A DNA stretch of 6,476 bases, taken from positions 1 to 6,476 of the forward strand of contig PBTU01000017.1 in the NCBI GenBank assembly GCA_002729295.1, given 5' to 3'. The DNA comes from Verrucomicrobiales bacterium. Lineage in GTDB: Bacteria; Verrucomicrobiota; Verrucomicrobiia; Verrucomicrobiales; Akkermansiaceae. Shown here in pieces: positions 1-6,338 of this stretch (position 1 is the first letter of the stretch; each line of letters begins with the position of its first letter). A model generated the notes under the pieces. The model was given only the letters and a program-made list of their open reading frames with translations. It was not told where the DNA came from and did no database searches. The translations under genes were made by a program, and so were the position numbers.

Positions 1-480
1 GTAAAGCACACAACACGGTTTCTCCACCACCGCCCGGGCCAAGGCGACCCGCTTCCGCATCCCTCCTGAAAGCTCCGAGGGCCTCTTGGCCCGCTGACCT
101 TTCAACTTCACAATCTCAAGCGCCTCACCAACTCTTCTTTCAATCTCCGCCTCATCCTTGATCCCGGCTTCGCGGAGCGGGAAGGCAATATTTTCACCTG
201 CCGTCAATGAGTCGAAAAGAGCCCCACTTTGAAACATCATGGCAATCTTTCGCCGGGCCCAAGTCAATTCGCGCTCACTGGATCCTGAGATCAACTTCCC
301 CTCCAGACTGACCGTTCCAGAGTCCGGCTGAAGGAGCCCGGTCATATGCTTCATCAAGACGGATTTCCCACATCCCGATCCACCCAATAGGACCAAGGTT
401 TCCCCCCGATGAATATCCAGATCAATCCCATGCAAGAGTTCCTGCGAGCCAAAACTCTTTCTGAGTCCGCGAATCTCCAT
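1..480 (-). CDS. mlaF: MlaF/Mkl-type ABC transporter ATP-binding protein (C-terminus beyond window)
   Basis: This is the cytoplasmic ATPase of an importer/exporter-like ABC system that, in its known relatives (MlaF, Ttg2A, Mkl), powers phospholipid or lipid movement across the envelope with an MlaE permease and an MCE-domain protein. I translated it by hand: 160 residues are visible. Walker A is GGSGCGKS (residues 33-40), the Q-loop lies in MMFQSGALFDSLTAGEN (Q84), and the signature is LSGGMRKRVALARA (137-150). The reading ends at VLY, just where the Walker B DEPT would follow, so about 90-100 residues are missing at the window edge. MFQSGALFDSLT and LSGGMRKRV are typical of the MlaF/Mkl branch rather than of amino-acid or metal ABC ATPases. 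The ATG at 478-480 has AGGGAG eight bases upstream (489-494 on the plus strand). An in-frame GTG five codons earlier is possible but lacks a spaced ribosome site. The permease and MCE genes are not in view, so the lipid substrate is inferred from the family. Confidence 0.9.
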   Translation of the reverse strand, partial: MEIRGLRKSFGSQELLHGIDLDIHRGETLVLLGGSGCGKSVLMKHMTGLLQPDSGTVSLEGKLISGSSERELTWARRKIAMMFQSGALFDSLTAGENIAFPLREAGIKDEAEIERRVGEALEIVKLKGQRAKRPSELSGGMRKRVALARAVVEKPCCVLY

Positions 481-574
481 GAAGACATCTCCCTGCACCC
501 CCTCTCTATAATTGGTCTAAAGACAATTTGCACTCTGGTATTTAACTCATTTTATCCATAGTTCTGCCCTCATC
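481..574. promoter_or_regulatory. Divergent intergenic region, probable promoters for both flanking genes
   Basis: These 94 bp separate the start codons of the ABC ATPase (minus) and the flavoprotein (plus), so both genes must start here or inside each other. A perfect TATAAT lies at 507-512 on the plus strand, but the expected -35 position (484-489, GACATC) is poor. A second plus-strand candidate is TTGCAC (528-533) with TTTTAT (550-555) at 16 bp spacing. It would place the transcript start only about a dozen bases before the ATG, which fits the missing Shine-Dalgarno site there. Neither is proven, and chance matches in AT-rich spacers are common. Confidence 0.3.
489..494 (-). promoter_or_regulatory. 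Shine-Dalgarno site of the ABC ATPase gene
   Basis: Read on the minus strand this is AGGGAG, eight bases before the ATG at 480. It is the only well-spaced purine-rich ribosome site I can see for any gene in this window, and it supports the ATG at 480 over the upstream GTG. Confidence 0.6.
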
Positions 575-1825
575 ATGAGCCGTTCCGAACAACATTACGA
601 TCTCATCGTCATCGGTGGCGGAGCGGCAGGATTTTTTGGAGCCATCACTGCTGCCGAGTTTGGCGCGTCAAAGATTCTCATTTTGGAAAAAGGTTCGGAA
701 ATCCTCACCAAGGTAAGAATCTCTGGAGGAGGCCGTTGCAACGTGACACACCAATGTTTCGATCCCAAAGACTTGGTCAAAAATTACCCCCGGGGACATC
801 GCAACCTTATTGGACCCTTTCACCGCTGGCATCCTGCCGATACGATCACTTGGTTTGAAGATCACGGGGTGAAACTGAAAACGGAAGAAGATGGACGCAT
901 ATTTCCCACCACTGACGACTCGCACACAATCATCGATTGTCTTACCAAATCCGCAAACGATTTGGGAATTAAATGGCGCATCCATTGCGGCGTGACCCAG
1001 CTTCATCAAAGCGATCAAAACTACGAAGTATTAACCTCAAACGGAGATCATTTCATCGCTCGAAATATCCTCGTCGCAACGGGCGGAATCCGCAGCAGAG
1101 ACGCCCGAATTCCAGCAGAAAACCTCAACCACGAGCTTGGTTCTCCCGTCCCCTCTCTGTTTACTTTCAAAATTAACGATGCACGGATTCACGGCCTGCA
1201 AGGAGTATCAGTTCCCCATGCCACCGCCTCTACCGACAGCCACCAAAGCGAAGGCCCCCTGTTGATCACCCATTGGGGATTGAGTGGTCCAGCCATCCTC
1301 AAAATATCCGCCTGGGGCGCCCGTGACCTCTCCGATTCCAATTACCGGTTCTCCGTGACAATCAACTGGACTGGAAGCGAAAGCCTTGAATCCGTGCAGG
1401 AAATATTCCACCAACATCGTCGCGATCATGGCGTTTGGAAAATAAGCAAGCGCAGCCCCATCGACGGCATTAGCAAGCGGCTCTGGCAGAGAATGTGCGA
1501 AACCTCCGGAATCGTCGATTCCACGACTTGGTCCAAGGTCACAAAACTCCAAAGTCAGACTCTCGCAAAGGAGTTGGTTCAGGCGAAATTTTCTGTAGAT
1601 GGGAAAAGCCTCAACAAAGATGAATTCGTCACCTGCGGCGGCGTTTCTCTCGATGATATACAGCTCAAAAGTATGGAAAGCAAAGAGCACACCGGGCTCT
1701 TCTTTGCCGGCGAGATTCTCAATATTGATGGCATTACCGGCGGCTTCAACTTTCAGGCGGCCTGGACCACCGGAAGGCTCGCGGGGATGGCAATCGCAGA
1801 ATCTACATCAACTCAATCGAAGTGA
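575..1825 (+). CDS. BaiN/HI0933 (YhiN)-family NAD(P)/FAD-dependent oxidoreductase
   Basis: This is a cytoplasmic flavoprotein of 416 aa, the usual family length of about 400-420. The N-terminus forms an FAD-binding Rossmann fold: GGGAAG at residues 14-19 after strand DLIVI, and the ribose-binding acid E38 at the end of ILILE. The family hallmark KVRISGGGRCNVT follows at 46-58, then GRIFP (107-111), the second dinucleotide motif ATGG (168-171), and PVPSLFTFKI (191-200) at the start of the inserted domain. The C-terminus has TCGGVSLDDI (353-362) and GLFFAGEILNIDGITGG from 374, which closes the FAD site. PVPSLFTF places it with the YhiN-like branch rather than the branch with a TGSTGDGY segment. 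No physiological substrate is firmly known for most members; BaiN of gut clostridia was proposed to act in bile-acid dehydroxylation, which should not be carried over here. No Shine-Dalgarno site precedes the ATG and no other in-frame start exists close by. Its last 23 bp overlap the convergent membrane-protein gene. Confidence 0.93.
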   Translation: MSRSEQHYDLIVIGGGAAGFFGAITAAEFGASKILILEKGSEILTKVRISGGGRCNVTHQCFDPKDLVKNYPRGHRNLIGPFHRWHPADTITWFEDHGVKLKTEEDGRIFPTTDDSHTIIDCLTKSANDLGIKWRIHCGVTQLHQSDQNYEVLTSNGDHFIARNILVATGGIRSRDARIPAENLNHELGSPVPSLFTFKINDARIHGLQGVSVPHATASTDSHQSEGPLLITHWGLSGPAILKISAWGARDLSDSNYRFSVTINWTGSESLESVQEIFHQHRRDHGVWKISKRSPIDGISKRLWQRMCETSGIVDSTTWSKVTKLQSQTLAKELVQAKFSVDGKSLNKDEFVTCGGVSLDDIQLKSMESKEHTGLFFAGEILNIDGITGGFNFQAAWTTGRLAGMAIAESTSTQSK

Positions 1826-2213
1826 ACTTTTTCAAAGTAAACACCAAGAGCCAAAACAAGGCCGTAGTCATCACCGCGTTGACTCCAAGAGTGAAATAGA
1901 ACCCGTATCCCTTTTTCAGCATCCAGGGAATTACGAGAAACATCGGCATGGTAGGTAAGACAAACCAAAAGGTATAATAGGCATGATTAGCGATACTCTC
2001 GACCCGAGCCGCCTGGTCACTCACCTTACTTTCATGCCGCATCCAGATCATGGCGAGAATCGAGATCAGCGGCAAAGCAACGAGAAGAGCGGAAAGCTTG
2101 TCACTCACCAGCTGTAATTTGGTGACAACCAGAATTACCACAGCAGTGAGAAGAATTTTCACCACATCAAAGAGATTGGGCGTGAGCGCTTTTAAAAGTT
2201 CGTTTTTGTCCAT
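1803..2213 (-). CDS. DUF3147-like four-helix inner membrane protein
   Basis: This is a small integral membrane protein of 136 aa with four clear hydrophobic segments at about residues 12-32, 38-58, 79-99 and 104-126. They are joined by a charged loop (RHESKVSDQAAR, 59-70) and followed by a short basic tail. The pattern ALPLISILAMIW (46-57), then FWFVLPTMPMFLVIP (82-96) and KKGYGFYFTLG (100-110), matches what I remember of DUF3147, whose members carry SLPLvSllaiiW, FWlvlPSLplF and L.rGvgFw. The biochemical function of that family is not known to me. The ATG at 2211-2213 has no Shine-Dalgarno site. The gene is flanked by a convergent neighbour that it overlaps by 23 bp and by a divergent lipoprotein gene starting 35 bp away, so it is probably transcribed alone. 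The family assignment is from memory of the consensus; the membrane topology is directly visible. Confidence 0.82.
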   Translation of the reverse strand: MDKNELLKALTPNLFDVVKILLTAVVILVVTKLQLVSDKLSALLVALPLISILAMIWMRHESKVSDQAARVESIANHAYYTFWFVLPTMPMFLVIPWMLKKGYGFYFTLGVNAVMTTALFWLLVFTLKKFTSIELM

Positions 2214-2248
2214 TGCGATGGCCCGATTTTGAGCCCAAGTTCCTCTCT

Positions 2249-3073
2249 ATGCAAGTTGCCTGTTTCTTTCTTCCTCTCGCTTGTCTATTCGCCGCCTGCG
2301 CTCCCGATCCATCGGTTTCCACCAAGCCTTTGCCTCAAAAATCGAATGCGCTCAGGCTCACCGCTGCTCAAAAATCGAGTATCGGCCGTAAGATTTGGCA
2401 AAACGAATCAGGAGGAAAAGTCAGCGGGCTCACCGCCTGGAATGTTGGCGAGGAATTCCCCTCAATGGGAATTGGCCACTTCATTTGGTATCCCAAGGGC
2501 TTTCACGGTCGCTGGACCGAGTCTTTTCCCGAATTCGTGCGCTATGCCCGGAGCAAGGGAGCCCAGCCTCCCGCAGTCGCTTCACTTCCCGATTGCCCCT
2601 GGAATAGCCGGGCGTCATTCCTAGCTGACTCTAATTCCCCAAAGCTTACCGGATTACGCAATTGGCTCGCCGCAAACATTACCATGCAGACGGAATTCAT
2701 CGCCTTCAAATCCCGCGCTGCGCTTCCAAAAGTCCTTCAGGCCGCACCCGCCAATCAACGAGACCGCATTCAAGCCAACTACAACAAGGTCGCCACCACT
2801 CCAAACGGGATCTATGCCCTCGTTGATTATGTCAATTTCAAGGGAGACGGAACCAACCCCAAAGAAAGATATGGCGCTCAGGGATGGGGCTTGATGTGGG
2901 TTCTTATGGAAATGAAAAACGTTCCCTCCGGACAAGCCGCCGCCAGGGAATTTGGAGCCGCCGCAAAACGCCGTCTCGACCTCCGTATCAGGAACTCACC
3001 TCCCGCCCGTGGAGAATCGCGCTGGCGCGCCGGTTGGCACAACCGCTGCGACTCCTATGGCCGGCCTCTTTAG
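2249..3073 (+). CDS. Predicted lipoprotein with T4-lysozyme-like fold, possible muramidase
   Basis: The product is 274 aa. The N-terminus MQVACFFLPLACLFAAC looks like a lipoprotein signal with C17 as the lipidated residue, although Phe at -3 is not ideal. A low-complexity linker follows (about 18-38). The conserved core begins at KIWQNESGG (E53). It continues with TAWNVGEEFPSMGIGHFIWY (62-81), GDG-containing DYVNFKGDG (193-201), GWGLMWVLMEM (212-222) and RWRAGWHNRCDSY (258-270). In T4-type lysozymes the catalytic Glu ends the first helix and is followed by a hairpin reading TIGIGH, and a late arginine and aromatic helix resembles FRTGTWDAY. The same order here supports a peptidoglycan-cleaving or lysozyme-derived fold acting in the periplasm, but activity is inference. 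The reading frame also opens at a TTG (2213) 12 codons earlier, which would add basic residues before the signal. I prefer the ATG, as TTG overlaps the divergent gene's start codon. Neither start has a ribosome site. The gene ends 3 bp from the convergent neighbour. Confidence 0.75.
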   Translation: MQVACFFLPLACLFAACAPDPSVSTKPLPQKSNALRLTAAQKSSIGRKIWQNESGGKVSGLTAWNVGEEFPSMGIGHFIWYPKGFHGRWTESFPEFVRYARSKGAQPPAVASLPDCPWNSRASFLADSNSPKLTGLRNWLAANITMQTEFIAFKSRAALPKVLQAAPANQRDRIQANYNKVATTPNGIYALVDYVNFKGDGTNPKERYGAQGWGLMWVLMEMKNVPSGQAAAREFGAAAKRRLDLRIRNSPPARGESRWRAGWHNRCDSYGRPL

Positions 3074-3076
3074 ATC

Positions 3077-3985
3077 TTAACGACCAAGTCGCTTCATAAT
3101 CTTCTCCTTAATCTGGGCGGAAAAACGACCATGAGAGGATTCTTCATCGATAGAGATGATCTCATCGGCAACCTTGATTGCCGGCTCCAAATTGCCTCCG
3201 TGGTTAAGGGCCGCCAGCTTCCGGAATAAGACCTTTTGCTTCAAGTCTCCTTCGGGGGCATGCTTCCCAATAAACTCATCTACCAAGGTCACCACCTGAT
3301 CGTAGCTGTCCTTGTGAAATACCTTTTTCACAGCGTCCTCAAAATCAGCATAAGCCTTTCCGATCACTTTTTCTTTTCGAAACTTGAGGGTGTCTTCGGG
3401 ATCCAATTTCGCCAGCTCATCCATCTGCTGGGAATAGAAATTCAAGACCACCTCATCCGGCAATGGCTTTAAGAGATCAACCAGTGCACGGGCCTTTTTC
3501 AGGCCTGACATTTTTGAAGCCGCTTTCAGACCCTCATCCCGCGTCTCTCTCTTTTGAAGAATCCCCAACAGATGAACCGCATATTTTTCCGGACCTCCGG
3601 ACAACACCCCATTCTCCTGATAAAAAGGCCGCCCCCTGGCATCCAGATAAAAAGAAGTCGGAAAAACGCCTCCAACTCCAAATCGCTTCGCCAAATCCAA
3701 CATCCTCTGGTGGCTTTCCTTCTGAAGACGCTTTTTCAAGGGCAGGTCCACTTTGACCAGAACAAACTTCTCCTCTGCTTGGGATTGAAATTTTTCGGAC
3801 GAGAGAATTCGCCTCTCCAGCTGTTGACAGGCTCCCGAAGAATCGGTGGAGACAAACACCAAATAGATCGCCTTCTTTTCCTCCTCCGCGGTTTTTTGGG
3901 CAGCTTCAAAATCGAAGGTCCACTCCGCCACCAAAGGGCTCGCAATCAGAAAGAATAAAAGCGATTTCAAAAAGACCGAGACCAT
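3077..3985 (-). CDS. Secreted thioredoxin-fold protein without CxxC (shorter paralogue)
   Basis: The product is 302 aa. Residues 1-20 form a Sec signal peptide (hydrophobic VFLKSLLFFLIASPLVA, cleavage likely after LVA), so it acts in the periplasm. Residues about 25-145 match the Thioredoxin_7/DUF255-like fold: FEAAQKTAEEEKKAIYLVF, then the active-site position, then VLVKVDLP, and GVFPTSFYLDARGRPF with the cis-proline P109. Family members carry WCxxC at the active site; here it reads SSGAC, so the nucleophilic cysteine is lost and only the second one (C53) remains. A thiol-disulfide exchange role is therefore unlikely. The helical rest (about 161-302) contains a block, GLKKARALVDLLKPLP and FYSQQMDELAKLDPE, that is closely matched in the upstream gene, so the two are full-length tandem paralogues. 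The ATG lies 4 bp after the upstream stop codon with AAGGAG flush against it, which suggests translational coupling. A TTG at 4006 would add seven residues and overlap the upstream gene by 17 bp. Confidence 0.85.
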   Translation of the reverse strand: MVSVFLKSLLFFLIASPLVAEWTFDFEAAQKTAEEEKKAIYLVFVSTDSSGACQQLERRILSSEKFQSQAEEKFVLVKVDLPLKKRLQKESHQRMLDLAKRFGVGGVFPTSFYLDARGRPFYQENGVLSGGPEKYAVHLLGILQKRETRDEGLKAASKMSGLKKARALVDLLKPLPDEVVLNFYSQQMDELAKLDPEDTLKFRKEKVIGKAYADFEDAVKKVFHKDSYDQVVTLVDEFIGKHAPEGDLKQKVLFRKLAALNHGGNLEPAIKVADEIISIDEESSHGRFSAQIKEKIMKRLGR

Positions 3986-3989
3986 CTCC

Positions 3990-5330
3990 TTATTCGGAAT
4001 TTTCAAGCTTCTGGGAATCGCCGTTCAGATCATCGGCCTCCTTCTTCAGCTTTTTGGCTTTTTCCTCCAGCTCTTTCACCTGGCGCTTGCGGGCCTCCAT
4101 GGCCTCATGATTTTCAATGACATCTTTCATCGCCTGAGCTTTGGTTGCCAACTTGCTGCGCTCAGCAACAGCCTTTTCCAATTCTCCTTTTGATTTCGCC
4201 TCCTCCTCTTTCAAAACAGCCAACTCCTTTTCGAGCGTGGCCATTTTCGACTTGCGGGCAGCAGCCTTTTTGCTGAGTTCATTCTCTTTTCTGGCAGCCT
4301 CCAGAGCCTGTTTCTCCAGCATCACGGCTTCCTCTTTTAACTCGTTAATATCACTTACTATTGCCACTGGCTTGGAAACGATCGGACCCGTTCTCTTTTT
4401 CACCATCGGCTTGGCCGTCTTGGCTTCCTTCATTTTTTGAGCGCGAGCTTTCATGCGCTCAACTGCCTGGTGGTATTGCGGTGCCCGCTGCCCCAAGGTC
4501 GAGTCCGGAGCAATCGAGGCCATTGCATCGATTGCATTCTTCGCCTGATCAAACTTCTCCAAAGTAGCAAGGGCCTGAATCGTATAGAGGGAAAGTCGCT
4601 GTGAATCCTCGCCACTCGCTTCCTTGGCCGCTTTGGTTGAGACCTCAATGATTTCGTCATATTTCTTCTCCCGGAAAAGCGCTTGATAATATGCCTGCTC
4701 TCTTTTGAGAGCCTCCCCTTTCTCTACCTTGGCAATAAATCCCGTTTTCCCCTCAGGGTCGGCCTTGGCGACATCGGCCATTTCCATCACATAAAAATCA
4801 CGCACAACCTGACTAGGCAACAATTCCAACCCTTCCACCAACAACTTGGCGCGCTCCAAGCCTGTCTTGGATCTTCCTTTGGCAAACAGATCATCGCGTT
4901 TCACTCTAAGATCCACCATTTCCTTTATCCGCTTCCAGAACTCCTCCGCCCCTCCCCGCATGACCCCGGCATAGCCAAATGGACGCCCGGCTGGATCCAA
5001 CAAGACGACGCTGGGCATCTGGCGCACTTTATATTTCATACGGAACTCCAATAACTTCGTGTCCGTCTTTTCCCGCTCGCGAGGGAAATCAAAAACGACC
5101 CGAACAAAAAGCTCATCAGCCTGTTTCTTGAAGGCCTCGGCTCCGATGACCTCTTTCTCGAATTGCTCACTCTGTTTATTCCAGCTAGAACCCGAAAATA
5201 CCACCATGACGTCCTTCTTATTCTTTTCGGCAGCCTTACAAGCAGATTGAAACTGCTGCACGGGACCTTGAGCGGACAGGGAGAGCGGCAGAGCCGCGAA
5301 GACAGAGACGATGATGGATAAAATTCTCAT
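3990..5330 (-). CDS. Secreted redox-dead thioredoxin-fold protein with TPR-like helices and C-terminal coiled coil
   Basis: The product is 446 aa. The signal peptide is residues 1-20 (MRILSIIVSVFAALPLSLSA, then QG), so the protein is exported. The thioredoxin-like domain spans about 25-140: CKAAEKNKKDVMVVFSGSSW, VRVVFDFPRE, and VRQMPSVVLLDPAGRPFG with cis-proline P106. At the active site, where relatives have WCxxC, it reads WNKQS (50-54), so both cysteines are gone. A helical block (157-193; GLERAKLLVEGLELLP, FYVMEMADVAKADPE) is shared with the downstream paralogue. Residues about 212-282 look like two TPR hairpins (YYQALFREKKYDEIIE; LYTIQALATLEKFDQAKNAI). A Lys/Pro-rich hinge (about 296-325) leads to a coiled coil of some 115 residues, rich in Glu, Lys, Leu and Ala (about 326-445). 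The ATG at 5328-5330 is chosen because it opens directly on the signal peptide; a GTG 33 codons upstream would bury it. It is probably co-transcribed with the gene downstream. A binding or scaffold role is inferred. Confidence 0.88.
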   Translation of the reverse strand: MRILSIIVSVFAALPLSLSAQGPVQQFQSACKAAEKNKKDVMVVFSGSSWNKQSEQFEKEVIGAEAFKKQADELFVRVVFDFPREREKTDTKLLEFRMKYKVRQMPSVVLLDPAGRPFGYAGVMRGGAEEFWKRIKEMVDLRVKRDDLFAKGRSKTGLERAKLLVEGLELLPSQVVRDFYVMEMADVAKADPEGKTGFIAKVEKGEALKREQAYYQALFREKKYDEIIEVSTKAAKEASGEDSQRLSLYTIQALATLEKFDQAKNAIDAMASIAPDSTLGQRAPQYHQAVERMKARAQKMKEAKTAKPMVKKRTGPIVSKPVAIVSDINELKEEAVMLEKQALEAARKENELSKKAAARKSKMATLEKELAVLKEEEAKSKGELEKAVAERSKLATKAQAMKDVIENHEAMEARKRQVKELEEKAKKLKKEADDLNGDSQKLENSE

Positions 5331-5538
5331 AGTTGATGACTCAGAAAGGCAGACAATCGCCCAGCAATTTCGCCCCGTCGAGGGGAAAAACCACGACAAA
5401 TCTCCGGCGATCACACAAGTGGACGGCACCGAGAATCAGAGCATGTCCGCCCTCTGACCCCGATCATCGCAAATAAGGTAGCCGATCTTCGGGCAGCGCG
5501 CTCAAAAATCCCAAAATCAGCTACAAATACTCGATCGA
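5331..5538 (-). promoter_or_regulatory. Intergenic region, likely promoter of the thioredoxin-fold gene pair
   Basis: These 208 bp are the largest gap in the minus-strand cluster and separate the exported beta-rich protein gene from the thioredoxin-fold pair, so the pair probably has its own promoter here. I found no convincing -10/-35 pair, no strong rho-independent terminator after the upstream gene and no riboswitch-like fold. Part of it (5331-5429) is open in the frame of the next gene, but that stretch precedes a good signal peptide and is unlikely to be translated. Confidence 0.3.
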
Positions 5539-6267
5539 CTATAACCCTTCCAATTTGGAGAAGAACTTCACCGGTGTCTTCTTCGCATCCGTGGTTTGTG
5601 CCTTATAGAAGAAGGCGTGCATGCGACCCTTCTTGCTCATGGTCAAATTGTTTTGAAGAATTGTCCTCCAAGCTCCGCTGGCATCTTGCACCGCTAACTT
5701 CACCGGAACCTCCCCGGCCTTCATTGGCTTGAGAATCACCTCCCCCGCTTTTACGGCAAACGCCTTCTCATCACCAATAATCACGGCGACTCCTCGATCA
5801 GAAAGGTTAGCCAAACGAATTTGTCCAGCTGGAAAAGAGCGCAAATCTTCCGGCAAAACTTTCAACTGGGGCTTATCCCAGGTCATCGTCGCGTTGTCCT
5901 TGCAAAGCACGAACAAAGCCTGCTTTTGGGCCGGAAATCGACTCTTAAACCAAGGCTCGCCGGCCACTTTTCCTCCTTCATAAATCTCCACCCCTTTGGT
6001 AGATGCCTTAATTTTAAAAGACTTCGTAAAGGTTTTCAGACGTAAACCCAAAGGTGTTCCCTCTCCGGGTTCGGTCATCAGAACAGTCCCCTCCGGAGGC
6101 ATGGAACCTTTAGGGTATTCTCCTTGTTTCCGACGATCAGTTCCTATGATCTGCTTGAAGGGTGGCAACTCTCCCAGTGGAAGAAAGCGCACGATTTTAC
6201 TTGGCGCCTCTTGCGCACTAGATGTCCAAGTCAAACAAAGGGAGAGGATCAGCAGGCGTTTTATCAT
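5539..6267 (-). CDS. Exported protein of unknown function, beta-rich, probably lineage-restricted
   Basis: I do not recognise a named family. The product is 242 aa. Residues 1-18 form a signal peptide (MIKRLLILSLCLTWTSSA, cleavage before QEAP), so it is exported; the early cysteine (C11) does not sit in a lipobox. The mature part looks mostly beta: VRFLPLGELPPFKQ (26-39), a Pro/Gly-rich section (44-75), then alternating short strands such as KSFKIKASTKGVEIYEGG. The segment FPAGQIRLANLSDRGVAVII (145-164) resembles the start of Ig-like or DUF4397-type domains (VRvvNlS pattern). It is followed by AFAVKAGEVILKPMKAGEVPVKLAV and ends on the strand KKGRMHAFFYKA. The ATG at 6265-6267 opens directly on the signal peptide; a TTG 14 codons upstream is less likely. 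There is no Shine-Dalgarno site. The next gene upstream on the same strand ends 71 bp away, so co-transcription is plausible. Confidence 0.78.
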   Translation of the reverse strand: MIKRLLILSLCLTWTSSAQEAPSKIVRFLPLGELPPFKQIIGTDRRKQGEYPKGSMPPEGTVLMTEPGEGTPLGLRLKTFTKSFKIKASTKGVEIYEGGKVAGEPWFKSRFPAQKQALFVLCKDNATMTWDKPQLKVLPEDLRSFPAGQIRLANLSDRGVAVIIGDEKAFAVKAGEVILKPMKAGEVPVKLAVQDASGAWRTILQNNLTMSKKGRMHAFFYKAQTTDAKKTPVKFFSKLEGL

Positions 6268-6338
6268 CAACTGGGTCTTAGCATATCGAACAAGAGGGTA
6301 TCCAGACAAAGATTCCGGTAATAATGCTGCACGATAAA

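Noticed and set aside
513..527. Imperfect palindrome TTGGTCTAAAGACAA in the divergent spacer, possible operator
   Set aside because: The arms are 4 bp (GTCT/AGAC) with no second copy nearby; too weak to call a binding site.
668..1690. Minus-strand open frames inside the flavoprotein gene (668-1018 and 1208-1690)
   Set aside because: They lie antisense to a well-conserved coding gene, have no recognisable domains, and read as shadows of its codon use.
3048..3092. GCGACT ... AGTCGC inverted repeat across the convergent 3-bp junction, possible shared terminator
   Set aside because: The stem has 6 bp with a loop of over 30 bases and no T-run; it is expected by chance.
4141..4440. Plus-strand open frame of Phe/Ser/Ala-rich, membrane-like composition
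   Set aside because: It is antisense to the Lys/Glu-rich coiled coil; complementing Lys and Glu codons gives Phe, Leu and Ser, which mimic a membrane protein.
5373..5385. Short GC hairpin CCCC-GTCGA-GGGG next to an A-run, possible terminator
   Set aside because: The stem has only 4 bp, and the A/T run lies 5' of the hairpin on the minus strand, the wrong side for terminating the minus-strand genes.
5331..5429. In-frame upstream extension of the coiled-coil gene from a GTG at 5429
   Set aside because: It would put 33 residues in front of a clear Sec signal peptide that begins at the ATG at 5330.
6268..6309. In-frame extension of the exported-protein gene from a TTG at 6309
   Set aside because: The ATG at 6267 opens directly on a basic n-region and hydrophobic core; the extra 14 residues would displace the signal peptide.
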